Below, piece after piece: positions 24,851-36,439 of a stretch of 64,000 nt of DNA. Made by a program: the position numbers and the translations under genes. Position 1 is the first letter of the stretch. Each line of letters begins with the position of its first letter. Source of the stretch: Rotaria sordida (Eukaryota; Rotifera; Eurotatoria; Philodinida; Philodinidae). Under the pieces are notes generated by a model. It was not told where the DNA came from. It was given only the letters and a program-made list of their open reading frames with translations, and searched no databases. The DNA lies in NCBI GenBank assembly GCA_905250125.1, contig CAJNOL010000154.1:79958-143957 (forward strand). Reading direction: 5' to 3'.

Positions 24851-26415
24851 GAAGTTGTAGTAGATCAGTAACAGAATACGAATAAATATCGAGTCGTTCG
24901 ATATGAGTAAACGAATGACACAGTGCATCAATATCATTTTAACATAAGACACGAAGCCTACTCTAGAAGTCATTTTTAATCTTCAAATGAACAATATGAG
25001 ACCACCGGTGGAGAAAAAGATAGCTGACACTAACGCCAGAGTCTTGTAGTCGATGCAAACAAGGCAAACTACGTAAAAACTCGATGTGTTCATAAGGTAA
25101 ATTTCTACATCGCTCGAGATCAATGTTATATATCATAATTTGTGATGTATCAAGACAAGTTGCGAGATCTTTGAATGTCGTAGGAAATGTAGTCATAACT
25201 TGTGACAAGTATAACTCTTTGATGTGGATATATCGGTATTAGAATGCATATTTCAAATACTGATCATTAATTATTCAGTAATGAACATGACAAAATGATA
25301 TTGGCTCGAATGCTGTTGATTCTGATATTATCGTTCCAATCATTCCATGTAGTAGTTGAGCCATAATAGAAGAAGAATTTGAATGAGAGCATTGAAGAAT
25401 CATCAGTATTCAAACTTCAATTGCATGTAACAAAGCACGTTTTCTTTTTGAGCCGAAATTTTGTGCTAAACGAATCAAGATTGAGTAGTTGTTGTTAGAA
25501 GGCATCATAGGAAAATTCAAGTTTAAACTTGTAATGCTTGATCTGTTGCAATAATTGTACTCACGCAAAAATATCAGCCATACCACTATGAGCATGGTTA
25601 GCAATGCATGTCAAATAGGTGAGTCGTGTGAATCACGAGAATAAAATTGCTATTTTTATCCAAGTGACAGTTCACAAGCCGATCCACAATTGTTGCAAAT
25701 ACAATAGGCGAAGATAAATTCTACCTAATTTGATATGACGACAAGAAAACTGAATAAATCAATTGTTACGAATTCTAAATGGAAATATTGAACATTAGAT
25801 GATATTGCTGAATTTTGAGAATGAATTTTCACAACACCATTCAAAAGTTTGGTAATTTTGACAGAGAGATATTGAAGTGACGGTGAAAGGAAGAGTAGTT
25901 CGCTGAAAATAGCAAATATCATCAATAAATATGTTAATGTATCAAAATAGGACAAACGAATGGAGAGCGTCATGATGAGTGATGAAAATCAAGTTTAGAA
26001 TAATCAGCATGTGTGATACTTTATTTTGTGTCAAAGTCAACGAACAAAGATTTGGAAGTGTTCTATCAATTATATTGAATCGCGAGAAGAAAAGAGCGTT
26101 TTTTACAGATGTTATTACATTGCTGTCATCAAAAAGTGTCAAAGATATAATTGTAGTGGTCAAATAAAGTAGTTAGGTATAGATAGAGTCAAACTGACTC
26201 TTGTTCATCGATGTTTTCACACAACTAAAGTTCAGTTGAAAGCAAGGATAGATCAGAGACACCGAACGACGACGTTTATTGATGAAACATACAGATGAAA
26301 GGATATCAAGTGATAGAACATTGTCTGGAATTTTATGAATTAATTCCACCGGTAACATTGTCAGATAGTTATATATACTTTTTCTGATCATATGACTACT
26401 ATTTCTCTGTTTCAC
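24850..26415 (-). pseudogene. decayed F-box gene of a bdelloid-type multicopy family
   Basis: The minus strand starts at 26415 with MKQRNSSHMIRKSIYNYL, then an F-box-like LPVELIHKIPDNVLSLDIL, and runs into a stop at 26173. Further pieces continue in other frames: IISLTLFDDSNVITSVKNAL (from 26163), LLFLSPSLQYLSVKITKLL (from 25973), a fragment at 25410-25604, and LPYEHIEFLRSLPCLHRL (from 25208). Several frame changes and stops with no matching splice sites indicate a broken copy. Intact relatives are F-box plus leucine-rich proteins, expanded in bdelloid rotifers as far as I know. Exact limits on the left are uncertain. Confidence 0.6.
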
Positions 26416-26597
26416 CTACGTATATATATATGATTGAAAACAATAACCGCCCTGTTCGCTTCATTGAATTATTCGACAAATGTATTTGTCATATTTTTGC
26501 AAAAAAATGCTATCTTTCTATCTTGGTTGTAGCTATCATTTGAAAATTTCGTCTTCTTAGTTAAAACTTGTTAGCGCAATACCTATGAGATTAAAAT

Positions 26598-26906
26598 GTG
26601 AAACACGATGTAGTTGATCTTGTTAATCACAAGGAGATTGTTCTATTCTATCCATTTTGTGACAAATTTCTTCACCATCATTTTGCTTAATTCTCTAGAA
26701 ATGCAATAAAGAAGTAGTTCACATATTATAATGAGACGTTATTGATATAAGGTCTTTGATCGTATATCAACAAGGTCTGTTATCATCTGTAGCGTGTGTA
26801 GATGGAAAGTATTACTAAGGTGTCTGTCGTGATCTGTGCATAGGCGAAGAAAGAGAATGAAAATTTCTGCCCTATTTACCTCAACACTTCTTTAGATCGT
26901 GATTTA
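26598..26906 (+). repeat. dispersed non-autonomous repeat, copy 2 of 3
   Basis: Starts gtgaaacacgatg and ends tttagatcgtgattt, a short terminal inverted repeat. The body shares blocks with copies 1 and 3: tctattctatccattttgtg, agaagtagttcacatattat, gacgttattgatata. No coding capacity. Confidence 0.6.
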
Positions 26907-26937
26907 AAATCTTGCGAAAGACCACATAAATACTATA

Positions 26938-27940
26938 CAGGTTGATTACGTTATTTTTAATAGTTTTGTATAGTTTGCTGTATTTATGTAAAACGTCGAA
27001 AGTTTCTTATTTTAATACAGTTGGATAGAGCATCGACTGCTCTACCGAACCATATAGTTTACACTTAATTTCCTTTTGTTCTAGTCCAAAAAGATTGATA
27101 AATCTTAAAAGTACCAAAAAAATTTTTTTGCACTTTTCTGATTTCAGATAACGGGTGGAGTAGGATAAATGGTCCTTTTTGCATTTTATTTTTGTATCAT
27201 CTGATACGTTTTATTAGAAAACATAATATATCACAAGATGCAGCGTGAAAAGCTCTTCAATCTACAAGGTAAAGTTTATTTTAATTGTACACTTTTTGTT
27301 TTCGAAAAAAGGAAAATTCTGCACGACCAGTTTTCGTCGTTGCAAGAAAAATCACTTTTTTTTGCATGAATAAGAGATTCGATTTCTAATTTCATATTTT
27401 TATCACCTAATATGTCTTCGTAAAAAAAAGTAAACTATACCAAAAGGTGCAACGTGAAAAGCTCTATAAAACTTACGCAGTGAAGCTTATTGTAATTGTT
27501 TAAAAAATTTAAAAAATGTCGTGGGACCAATTTTCGCACTAGCGAAGTGTGGTGGTTCAAAAGTTTTTGTTCAGTTTGAAAACAAAAACAAAAACTATAA
27601 AACACGTTGTCTTATGTAAATTGTAGTGCTTTTCACGCTGCATCTTTTGGTATATTCTGTTTTTTAATAAAATGTATGAGATGATACAAAAATAAAATGA
27701 AACATGCAGGCATTTATTCTCCATGCGTATCTGAAATTAGAAAAGTGCAAAAAATTTTTTTTTGTACTTTTAAGATTTATCAATCTTTTTGGACTAGAAC
27801 AAAAGGAAATTAAGTGTAAACTATACGGTTCGGTAGAGCAGTCGATGCTCTATCCAACTGTATTAAAATAAGAAACTTTCGACGTTTTACATAAATACAG
27901 CAAACTATACAAAACTATTAAAAATAACGTAATTAACCTG
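26938..27940. mobile_element. 1-kb TA-flanked foldback element (Tc1/mariner-like ends)
   Basis: Outer ends CAGGTTGATTACG and CGTAATTAACCTG are inverted copies, each bordered outside by TA (26936-26937 and 27941-27942), as expected of Tc1/mariner-type insertion. The arms stay complementary for several hundred bases (for example gatagagcatcgactgctct at about 27025 and agagcagtcgatgctctatc at about 27835). The interior also holds a diverged direct repeat of about 200 bases around 27225-27360 and 27425-27545, each with the motif gcagcgtgaaaagctct or a close variant. No transposase was seen. Confidence 0.8.
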
Positions 27941-28404
27941 TAATTTAGTATAATAAATATTATTTATATGTAATGAACAACAAATAGAAATAGTCAATAT
28001 TCGATTGTTGTTTAGTGTCCTAAAGAATGAGTGAAAAATAGAAAACATTAATATGTACAATGTATTGGACACATTGTGAATACACATATTGCAATAAGAG
28101 AAACTAAGAAGAAGAAGAAGAAGAAAAAACAAACCAAGGCACCATATCGACAAAGGAGAATAAGTATATATAAGTTGAAATCAATAATTTTTATTAAAGA
28201 CTGAAAAATAAAATAAAAGCAAAGTGAAGATACAACTCAGAATTATTGTTAGATAATCAAAAAGATATGACAAGTAATTAAAAAAAGCTTGAGTAATTTT
28301 ATACTGAGACCTATTTATAGATGAATGTTGTTCTTATTCTACGGAATGAAAAGGAATAGAAAAATCATAAGTACGTTATATCTGAAAATATTTCTTTTTT
28401 CAAA

Positions 28405-31369
28405 TCAAATATCTTTTAATCGTCGATGTTGATATCGTGTTGAATAACGTAATGATAATTCGGTGCCGACTTCATCAATAGCTGCTAAAGTCTATGATAA
28501 ACATAATTAGAAAAAGAAAAATAAACCAAAATTTAACGTACAGTATCAAGCATTTGACGTGTATGTGCAGCTGATATACAAAAACGTACACGAGATTCTA
28601 ATAATTTTGTTGCAGGAAATCCAACAGTAACAACAGCAATACCACGACGTAACATTTCTCGATTAAAACGAGTAACTCTTGCAGGTAAATAAAGTAACAT
28701 TGGAACAACAGGTGAATTTTTATTACCATAAACAATAAAACCCATATTCATTAATTTTTGTCGAAAATAACGTGTATTATCAGCTAATTGAGAAATACGA
28801 TTTTTGCCTATATATGAAATTGATTTATATTGATTTATTTATATTACATATTTTTTTTTTACCTTCTGGACAATTAAGAACATGAAGAGAAGATATTATT
28901 TGTTGAACAATAGGTGCTGACATACTTGATGCATAAGTATTTGCATGAGAATTAACACGAATATGATCGATGAGAGACTAAAGAAATATCAAATTTTTAT
29001 GTTTCAACCAATAGAATCTATAAAGAAGAAGAATGTCGATGAAGAAACTTGTACGATTTAAGGGCTCTCCTCACAATAGATTTACCATTTAACAATGGTC
29101 CATTTGGGTTGAAATTTTCAGGAATGAGTAACTCTAGTGAGAAACACTTCTGATAAAAATATTAGCTCAGTACGCCGAACTAGATCGAGCTTCCAGCTTA
29201 TTTATACTCCATTTACAACCTTTAGAAGAATTCTTGTAACATTGTCACTACAAGAAGTGCTGAGTTTGAGGCGGTTTCAAATTACAGTCAATACCTGTGG
29301 GCAGTTTTTATTCGAATAGAACTTTGAAACTCACTTCAATTAATTGTTTATGATCATTTCAGTACACCTGGTATTAAAATAAGCAAAAAAAATTCCACTT
29401 CACAACACTAAATCTCACAAAGAAACCACGATAATTTCGCAGTATACATGATAGTAGAGTCGAAAGTCTGTTAAAATTTGGTCTTTTTTTCGAAAAATCA
29501 TACATATTCGAAGAAAGGAAATTTCGTCGCATCATCTTCCTATGATAAAAGTTCAACTTCGATTTTTTTTTTCGAAAAAACATGGATTTTCTGAAGAAGG
29601 ACAAGCCTTTCAGTCTTGACAGTATAATTGCTGTCGAAAAATTATTTAATATATCGACCTTTTTTCCAGCAATGTAGCCACCTGCCGATCCAAAACTTTT
29701 TGTAAATGTTCCCATTAAAATATCAACATCATCTGTATTAAGATTAAAATAATCCACAATACCTCGACCAGATTTACCCATTGCACCAATAGAATGTGCT
29801 TCATCCATATATAAATATGCTTTATATTTCTTTTTAAGTTCAATTAATTGTGGTAATCGACAAATAGATCCTTCCATACTGAATATAAAATATTAAAAAA
29901 ATTTCTTAAATAATAATACTAACCTATATACACCTTCAACTACAATTATTATTTTTTTCCATGGTCGATTTGTACGTGGATGGCCTTGCACAATAGCAAC
30001 ACGTAATTTTTTTTCCAAATCATTTATATCTATTTTGATTTAAATTAATATTAAATATATCAAAACAAAAATAAAATCATTTTACCATTATGTGCGTATG
30101 TTTGATAACAAGCACCTGATAAACGTATACCTAATATAAGTGAACAATGATTTAATTCATCACTTAAAATTAAATCTCCCTAAATAATAATATATAGAAA
30201 ACTTTATTATTAGTATTTATGTATTTTACTTTCGATGCTAACACTGGTAGATTTAATGCATTGGTTGCGAAGCCCTATGTATATATATATATATAGAGAG
30301 AGAGAGAAAGAAAATGTTTTTTTATTTTTATCATTCGAAAAGAAGAAACGAACCATGCCAAAAGCAATACAACTTTCAACACCAAGAAATTTAGCTAGAA
30401 GTTGTTCGAGTTCAACATGATAAAATTGAGTACCTATAAACAAAAGAAAACAACGATTATCTTCAATTATTTAAGTTATAAACATATTAAATCAACAAAA
30501 TTCTGAAGTGATTACTCATCGATAAATGTACTCATATATGACATCATCATTATGGTCAAGGTCGGAAGTAAAGAAAAACAAAAAAACTTGTTTTTGATCA
30601 ATATGCCTTTTACTTGATGAGATAAATAGATTTCTTACCGATTTCAGAATTTGTACTACAAGTTGCAATACCATATGATTTGATTGCATCTATTGCATCT
30701 GTTGCACATGAACCAGTTCTTTCAGCAAAACCCAAATAATTATATGAACCCAAATTAATTGCACTAATTGTTTTGCCTGTAAATCTTTAAAAAACTAACT
30801 TTTTTGAAAATAATCATATATATATATTTTTTAGAACTACCTATATGTCCAATTATAATCATCTGACACACGTTCTGCTAATTCAAATTGTGGACCAGGT
30901 ACACTTGTAATCGGACGATTAAAAATATCTCGAACACGTGTATACATATTTCTTGTATAAAATGATTCATAACTTTGATAAAGTGGAACAAAATCCTAGA
31001 AAGTGAGGAAAAAAAAATTATTAAATTGTAAAAGATTAATTCAAGTATGCAAACCAATGAAGCATTAGGATCAATAGCACCACGTTTCTTTTCAATATTT
31101 GATTGTCGCATAAAATCTCGTAACCAACCAAATAAACAAAGAATAGCATAACCAATATAGGTAAGAACAGCAGCATAGAGAGGTGTTTCTTCAAATTCTT
31201 CACATTGAAGATCATCTTCATGATTAAGTATGTTTGTAGTGTTATACTTATAATTATTCTTATCTATTTTCATGTTTTCAGAAACCTTGAAAAGAAGAAT
31301 AGCAATCATATATTCATTTCATAGCATTAAATATGATATAATTACTGTTAAAACATTTGTATCTATCAT
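28405..31369 (-). CDS. SPTLC2: serine palmitoyltransferase long-chain base subunit 2
   Basis: Twelve exons, complement(28405-28491, 28542-28807, 28863-28977, 29659-29878, 29924-30029, 30086-30179, 30230-30274, 30354-30433, 30639-30784, 30841-30995, 31055-31285, 31346-31369), give 522 residues, all in phase. Landmarks are [20 protein letters not shown] (membrane segment, ~60-80), [66 protein letters not shown], the pyridoxal-phosphate lysine in GTFTKSFG (Lys354), and [11 protein letters not shown]. It is the catalytic subunit condensing serine with palmitoyl-CoA, the first step of sphingolipid synthesis, at the ER; it works with SPTLC1. The 24-base first exon (MIDTNVLT) is the least certain; a start at Met31309 or Met31273 is the alternative. 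Intron 28978-29658 has no recognised content; 30280-30307 is a TA/GA microsatellite. Confidence 0.93.
30280..30307. repeat. (TA)n-(GA)n microsatellite in SPTLC2 intron
   Basis: A run of TA repeats passes directly into GA repeats, just upstream (gene sense) of the acceptor used for the 45-base exon at 30230-30274. Confidence 0.8.
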
Positions 31370-32869
31370 GTTGTTTTCTCGATAATGTTTAGATAACGTA
31401 TAGTGATGCTAAAGAAAAAAGTTGACAATGATTAATATAACCATGAATCAATGTTATTTCTTATTAATATTAATGAGTAACATATAGTGAGTAGAGGAAG
31501 AGAGAAATCATATAAAAATAACTATAACATTGAAGTTTCAAAAAAGAAGATACGAATATTTCTCTGTGTCTATTATTGATGAATGGATAATAGACATTGT
31601 TTTCGAATGATGATATTTTTTTTATAAACTTACAACAACCACGACATTACTTGTTTATGATTATGAGATCAGCATTTTGTTTAAGCACTCTATCAAAATT
31701 GATGAGTCATAAATAGTGGCAAGTCGTGACCATCCCAGAATCGGACCATATATACATTGTACGTTCGCCATCGAAAGAACGTATATACATTCTATCGAGA
31801 GAGAGAGAGAAGAAACTCTATCGTTCTCTTTCCCTTTTTTTTTTTGTTTTATTAAGACTTACTTTACTTTGTTCTGTTCTACTTTTCTCTTAGTGAGAAG
31901 AACATACAGATAGGTGTTACAATAATAAAATTGAAACATTTAGAAAGTACAAAAAAAGAAATGAGAACCTTGCCATTTTTTGTATTCTATTCTCAATAGA
32001 GGTCGTTGATTTTCGTTATTGAAATTTTTATTTCGTTGTAATTAGTCTTTTGTTAATCAATTTAAAATAATGGTAAAACTGTCGTTGTTTAGTGACATCC
32101 TTACTCTTACACTGGTTGTTGCATTAATCCTATCTAATCGAGTGTAAGAATGTCGCTCAAATGCAAATAATCCAAGCTAGCTCTTGTTCCATGTTTCATT
32201 CTTTTCTATTAAGCTTTTGATAAAAATGTGAACATGCATCTACTATACAATCTAACTGAAAAAATAACTTGTTTGAGAAAGCAATCAAACTTATAGAATA
32301 AAAAACGAAAAAAATTTAGTTTAGATCATTTTAATGCTTTTTTGCAACAGAAAAATGATGATGGAAATTAAAAAAAACTGACATTTCCGATGATGAAACA
32401 AACATACTTTTAGAATTTTGCAAAGACATTGATGATTTTCATAATTTCGATTTTATGAAAATAATTAAAGTTTCATGAAAGTAATACCGTGAGAAAGATG
32501 AGTAACAAAGAGTTAACATTCTTTACCACGTAAGTCATCTGCTAACTCAGGTAGAATAGTTCTACCAAGACTTTTCTAAAAGTACAGGTTCATTGCTCAT
32601 CATGAAGTTGCACGATGAACTTAAGAAAAGTTCACATTACTTTTTAAGAATACGAACTGGCAAATAACTAGAATATCTAATAAACCATTTGCGACAGAAA
32701 AAGCAGGCCAAGACATACTGTCTGACGTGGATATAAACAATTTTTTTCCAAAAATCGTATATGTACATGCATAGGTGTAAATAACAATTCAACATATCAT
32801 TTTCACCATTTATTTAAAAAAAAAAAAAAGATAAAGTTATGGAATGAAACTAATGTTAAATAACAAAAC
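31370..32869. other. intergenic, nothing recognised
   Basis: 5' flank of SPTLC2 up to the nested transposon. It holds a GA run at about 31797-31810 and AT-rich sequence. An open frame at 31716-31913 spans that run and is not credible as a gene. Confidence 0.5.
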
Positions 32870-33104
32870 TAAGGAGCGCACGCATTAGATCACCGATCGA
32901 ATCACTGTCTTTTATTATCAATGAATCGTTCTGAAAACTCGAGCTATCGACAGATCTTAGCATGCCAAACATTTGGGTGCTTTTTGTGGTATGTCGTCAG
33001 AATACTTTTTAGAGTAAGTTTGAGTCTCCCTTATATAGTATTTTACTGTCTTTATTACAATATCCGCTTTCCGGACCACGGTCACATATAATGTATATGT
33101 GTGT

Positions 33105-34355
33105 AAGGTGCCGGCAATACGAATTTCGAGTAAAATTTTTTTTACATCATTTGATAGAACGTGAACTGCTAATCACGAAAACCTACTTTTTAGCCTTAGC
33201 AAATGCTTCTTTCCGGTCGAAAAATACGAAATACTGCGAAGGTGTCGTTTTTCAAAATTTTCGACTTTTCTTCCTTTTTTCAGATTAAGCATCAAAAACT
33301 GAGTATAGGCAAGTTATTAAATCGACTCTAGACCCACGACTCTATTGGTGGTGGCGCTTTGAATCGCGTCGAGTGAAATACGTATAGGTTGATTTTGTAG
33401 ACCTATCTAGTTCTTTTTCTACGTGAGTGCTTAAGGCAAATCTTTTATCCTATTCGATTCATCATACTACCAGTTATAAAACTACAGAGTACTTTTTTTT
33501 TCTTTTTCTTCATCGAGAAAAATCGATTTTACTAAATAGTGGGCAAAATAGCTAGAATTCTGCTTGTATTTCTCAATTTTCTTTATCAAAACTATGTTTT
33601 CAAGCAATAAGATTATCATATTCGTAATCAGCATGAAAAATTACGTCAATCGCTGTATACCATTTTTGTTTCCGTTGATTTCAGTTTTTTTCGAATTTTC
33701 CACTGATGCGATAGCTAAAATTTTCACGAAAAAAAATGAAAGGTGACGAAAATTTTGGAAATATATGTAGATCGACGCAATTTTTCACGCTGATTCCAAA
33801 TATGATAATTTTATTGCTTGAAAACATAGTTTTGATAAAGAAAATTGAGAAATACAGGCAGAATTCTAGCTATTTTGCCCACCATTTAGTAAAATCGATT
33901 TTTCTCGATGAAGGAAAAGAAAGAAAAAAAAGGTACTCTGTAACTGTATAACTGGTAGTATGACGGGTCGAATGAGAGAAAACATTTGCCCTGATCACTT
34001 ACGTAGAAAAAGAACTAGATAGGTTTACAAAATCAACCTATACGTGTTTCACTCGACGCGATTCAAAGCGCCACCACCAATAGAGTCGTGGGTCTAGAGT
34101 CGATTTAATCACTTGCCTGTACTCAGTTTTTGATGCTGAATCTGAAAAAATTATTTTCAGAAGCTGAAAAAAGGAAAAAAAGTAGAAAATTTTGAAAAAC
34201 GACACTTTCGCAGTATTTCATATTTTTCGACCGGAAAGAAGCATTTGCTAAGGCTAAAAAGTAGGTTTTCGTGATCAGCAGCTCACACTCTATCAAATAA
34301 TTTTAAAAAAGCAAAAAAAATTTTACTCGAAGTTTGAATTTTCTGCATCTTATAT
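33105..34355. mobile_element. 1.25-kb foldback element nested in the transposon's left arm
   Basis: The halves are inverted copies around a centre near 33730. Paired blocks include aatcacgaaaacctactttt with aaaagtaggttttcgtgatc, the GC-rich ggtggtggcgctttgaatcg with cgattcaaagcgccaccacc, and gacccacgactctattgg with ccaatagagtcgtgggtc. Identity between arms is high, so it is fairly young. It separates two blocks that are continuous in the right arm of the host transposon, which shows it inserted later. No coding sequence. Confidence 0.8.
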
Positions 34356-34476
34356 ATGACTTATATGAATTGAAATCACTTCAAACTTCAGCAAATCTAT
34401 CTCACTATCAACATATACTGATTTCATCAAGATTTAACAAAAATATTCACATAGAAGATTGATAGTTTTTCAAATG

Positions 34477-34856
34477 CGAATCGTGTTTTTGGTGAATATT
34501 TTCATGAACAGTCAACAACAAAAAATACAAGGTTCTCAAAAAATATTTTCGTCTATAGAACTTTGTAGAGTTCGTTTCGCTGATCGTTTTGGAAAAATAT
34601 ATTTAAATTTACTCAGTAAGTACCGATGCCAGAATCAAAATATTCGACTATTTCTGATTGCTGCTGAGTGGTAGTTGATATTTTTGAGTATGTTGACTCT
34701 GGCATCTTTATTGACTGAGTAAATTTGAATACTTTTTTTATTAAAATGATTAGCGAAACGATCTCTACAAAGTTCTATAGACGAAAATATTTTTTGAGAA
34801 TCTTGTATTTTTTGTGTTTGACTGTTCATGAAAATATCCACCAAAAACACGATTCA
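34477..34856. mobile_element. 380-bp foldback element
   Basis: gcgaatcgtgtttttggtg at the left and caccaaaaacacgattcac at the right are inverted copies. So are caaggttctcaaaaaatatt and aatattttttgagaatcttg, and tatagaactttgtagag and ctctacaaagttctata. The loop is near 34650. Open frames on both strands mirror each other because of this symmetry and are not genes. Confidence 0.8.
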
Positions 34857-35027
34857 CAACCATTATGCCGTTGGTGGATATATGGTTGATAAAGACCACG
34901 CAACCACTTTTGATAATACAAATAGGTACTCTATCAGATAATTACATGAAAAACTCTTTAGAAAAGCTGTTTGAAACTTAGGACTGTAACGAAGAAAGTT
35001 GGTGCTCAAAAATTACTGAAGATTAAG

Positions 35028-35086
35028 GGTGTGGGTGTGGATCTTTCCTTCACCCCATCTCACCCACACCCATCCACAGCCACACC
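35028..35086. repeat. GT-rich hairpin, second copy
   Basis: gggtgtgggtgtgga is followed by cacccacacccatccaca, giving a strong short hairpin like that at 22371-22438. It is GC-richer than its surroundings. Confidence 0.45.
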
Positions 35087-35359
35087 TTCAAACATTTACT
35101 GTGAAAAGATTAGCAAAATGTTGTCTTCTTTGAATAAATATTTGAAAGTCCGGGAACTTATTGACTAATCTATGTACATTGGACATTTGACGAGATACAT
35201 CTTCGATTATCAGAGTGCATAATAGAAAGTTGGGTAACAGATTGATGCACGTCTCTACAAACCATTGGAAGGCATCTGGAGAGTGTGTCTGTAGGAAGCA
35301 GATGGGACGGGTGCTGTTAGCGTCAATGATGATACACTCTGACGCTAAACGAAGATTAA

Positions 35360-35437
35360 GATGTTCCTTCTAGTCTAAGTGTCTTAGGACAATTACCCGG
35401 ATAGCAGAAGATGTGGGTTCGAGTCCCACGAAGATCA
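35360..35437 (+). ncRNA. tRNA-like sequence (degenerate tRNA or tRNA-derived)
   Basis: A perfect T arm (GTGGG, TTCGAGT, CCCAC at 35413-35429) contains a good RNA polymerase III B box. Acceptor strands GATGTTC (35360-35366) and GAAGATC (35430-35436) pair at six of seven positions. A D-arm-like segment (tctagtctaag, an A-box resemblance) is present, and a T5 tract (terminator-like) follows at 35440-35444. The anticodon arm does not pair well, so no isotype is assigned. It is either a decayed tRNA or a tRNA-derived repeat head. A perfect small hairpin (ttagcgtca / tgacgctaa) lies just upstream at about 35319-35349. Confidence 0.4.
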
Positions 35438-35587
35438 TCTTTTTCTTCGTTCTGTCACATAACATTAGTGACACTGCTTGTCCTATGACTCTATATGTAT
35501 AGAGACTAATAGGGGTAGGAATGTGGAATACTGTCAATAAAGTGGAAACTAATACACATACTCACACCATACCTCTATTGTCATATA

Positions 35588-36156
35588 CAGTACTCGTCAG
35601 AAGTCCTGGAACATGTGAAACCCAAGGTAAAGTTGAACTATTTTTCACCAAATTTTTACCAGAGATAGAGCTCGAAAACTTGTGATTGTGAGCGCCAATC
35701 CGATCGCGATTGACTAAAATAGGAATTGAGTTATAAATCAAACACTACTAACAACTTGGTTGGGTTCAGCCTTAGTTCCTACTAGATTTCTTGACTGAAT
35801 TCATTTATCATTTTCAACTTCACTGCCATCTACATCGCCGACATAGGTTTTATGGAAAATCTACAAGGTTTTAAAAGGCTTTTTTTGAACTCTGAGCCTA
35901 TGTCGGCGATGTAGATAATAGTGAACTTGAGAATGATAAATGAATCCAGTCAAGAAATCTTGTGAGAACTAAGGCTGCACCTAAACAAGTTGTTAGTAGT
36001 GTTTGATTTAGAACTCAATTTCTATTTTAGTCAATCGAGGTCGAGTTGGTGCTCGTGATCACAGTTTTTCGAGCGCTATCTCTAATAAAAATTCGGTGGA
36101 AAATAGTTCACCTTTACCTTGAGTTTCATGTGTCCCGGGACTTCTGATGAGTACTG
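35588..36156. mobile_element. 569-bp MITE with TA target duplication
   Basis: Terminal repeats CAGTACTCGTCAGAAGTCC and GGACTTCTGATGAGTACTG are nearly perfect inverted copies, each flanked by TA (35586-35587, 36157-36158). The arms remain complementary to the centre, e.g. catctacatcgccgacatag and ctatgtcggcgatgtagat around a loop near 35875. Ends and TA duplication are those of the Tc1/mariner superfamily. No transposase is present. It sits inside the left arm of the host transposon. Confidence 0.88.
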
Positions 36157-36439
36157 TATTTATGATTATAGTCATCCTGAAAATCATTGACACATCTTAG
36201 TTTTTATAGCCAAGCAGATATTTTACTCTTCCAAAGGATTTGAAAGATTATAAAATGATATTAAAGATTTCATAATGAGTTATCATATTATCAAGTTGAT
36301 AAATTATGATAGGAAAAGGTCAAAGTTTATCTTATAAAGACAAATTCTGAACATTGAAAATGAAGTTAGTAAGTAATATTTGAACAAACTTCTTATATCA
36401 AAACTTCATATTCTTCTTTTAGAAACCGATACACTACAA

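Noticed and set aside
29137-29658. Open frames in the 680-base SPTLC2 intron, including an extension of the exon ending at 29659
   Set aside because: SPTLC2 similarity stops exactly at the lysine pair before GTCGAT and resumes at 28977, so the intervening frame is read-through.
34459-34850. Two similar 71-codon open frames on opposite strands (both with IFMNSQ...KIQ and QKIFSSIELCR)
   Set aside because: They are the two arms of the 380-bp foldback read in opposite directions; mirror symmetry, not two genes.
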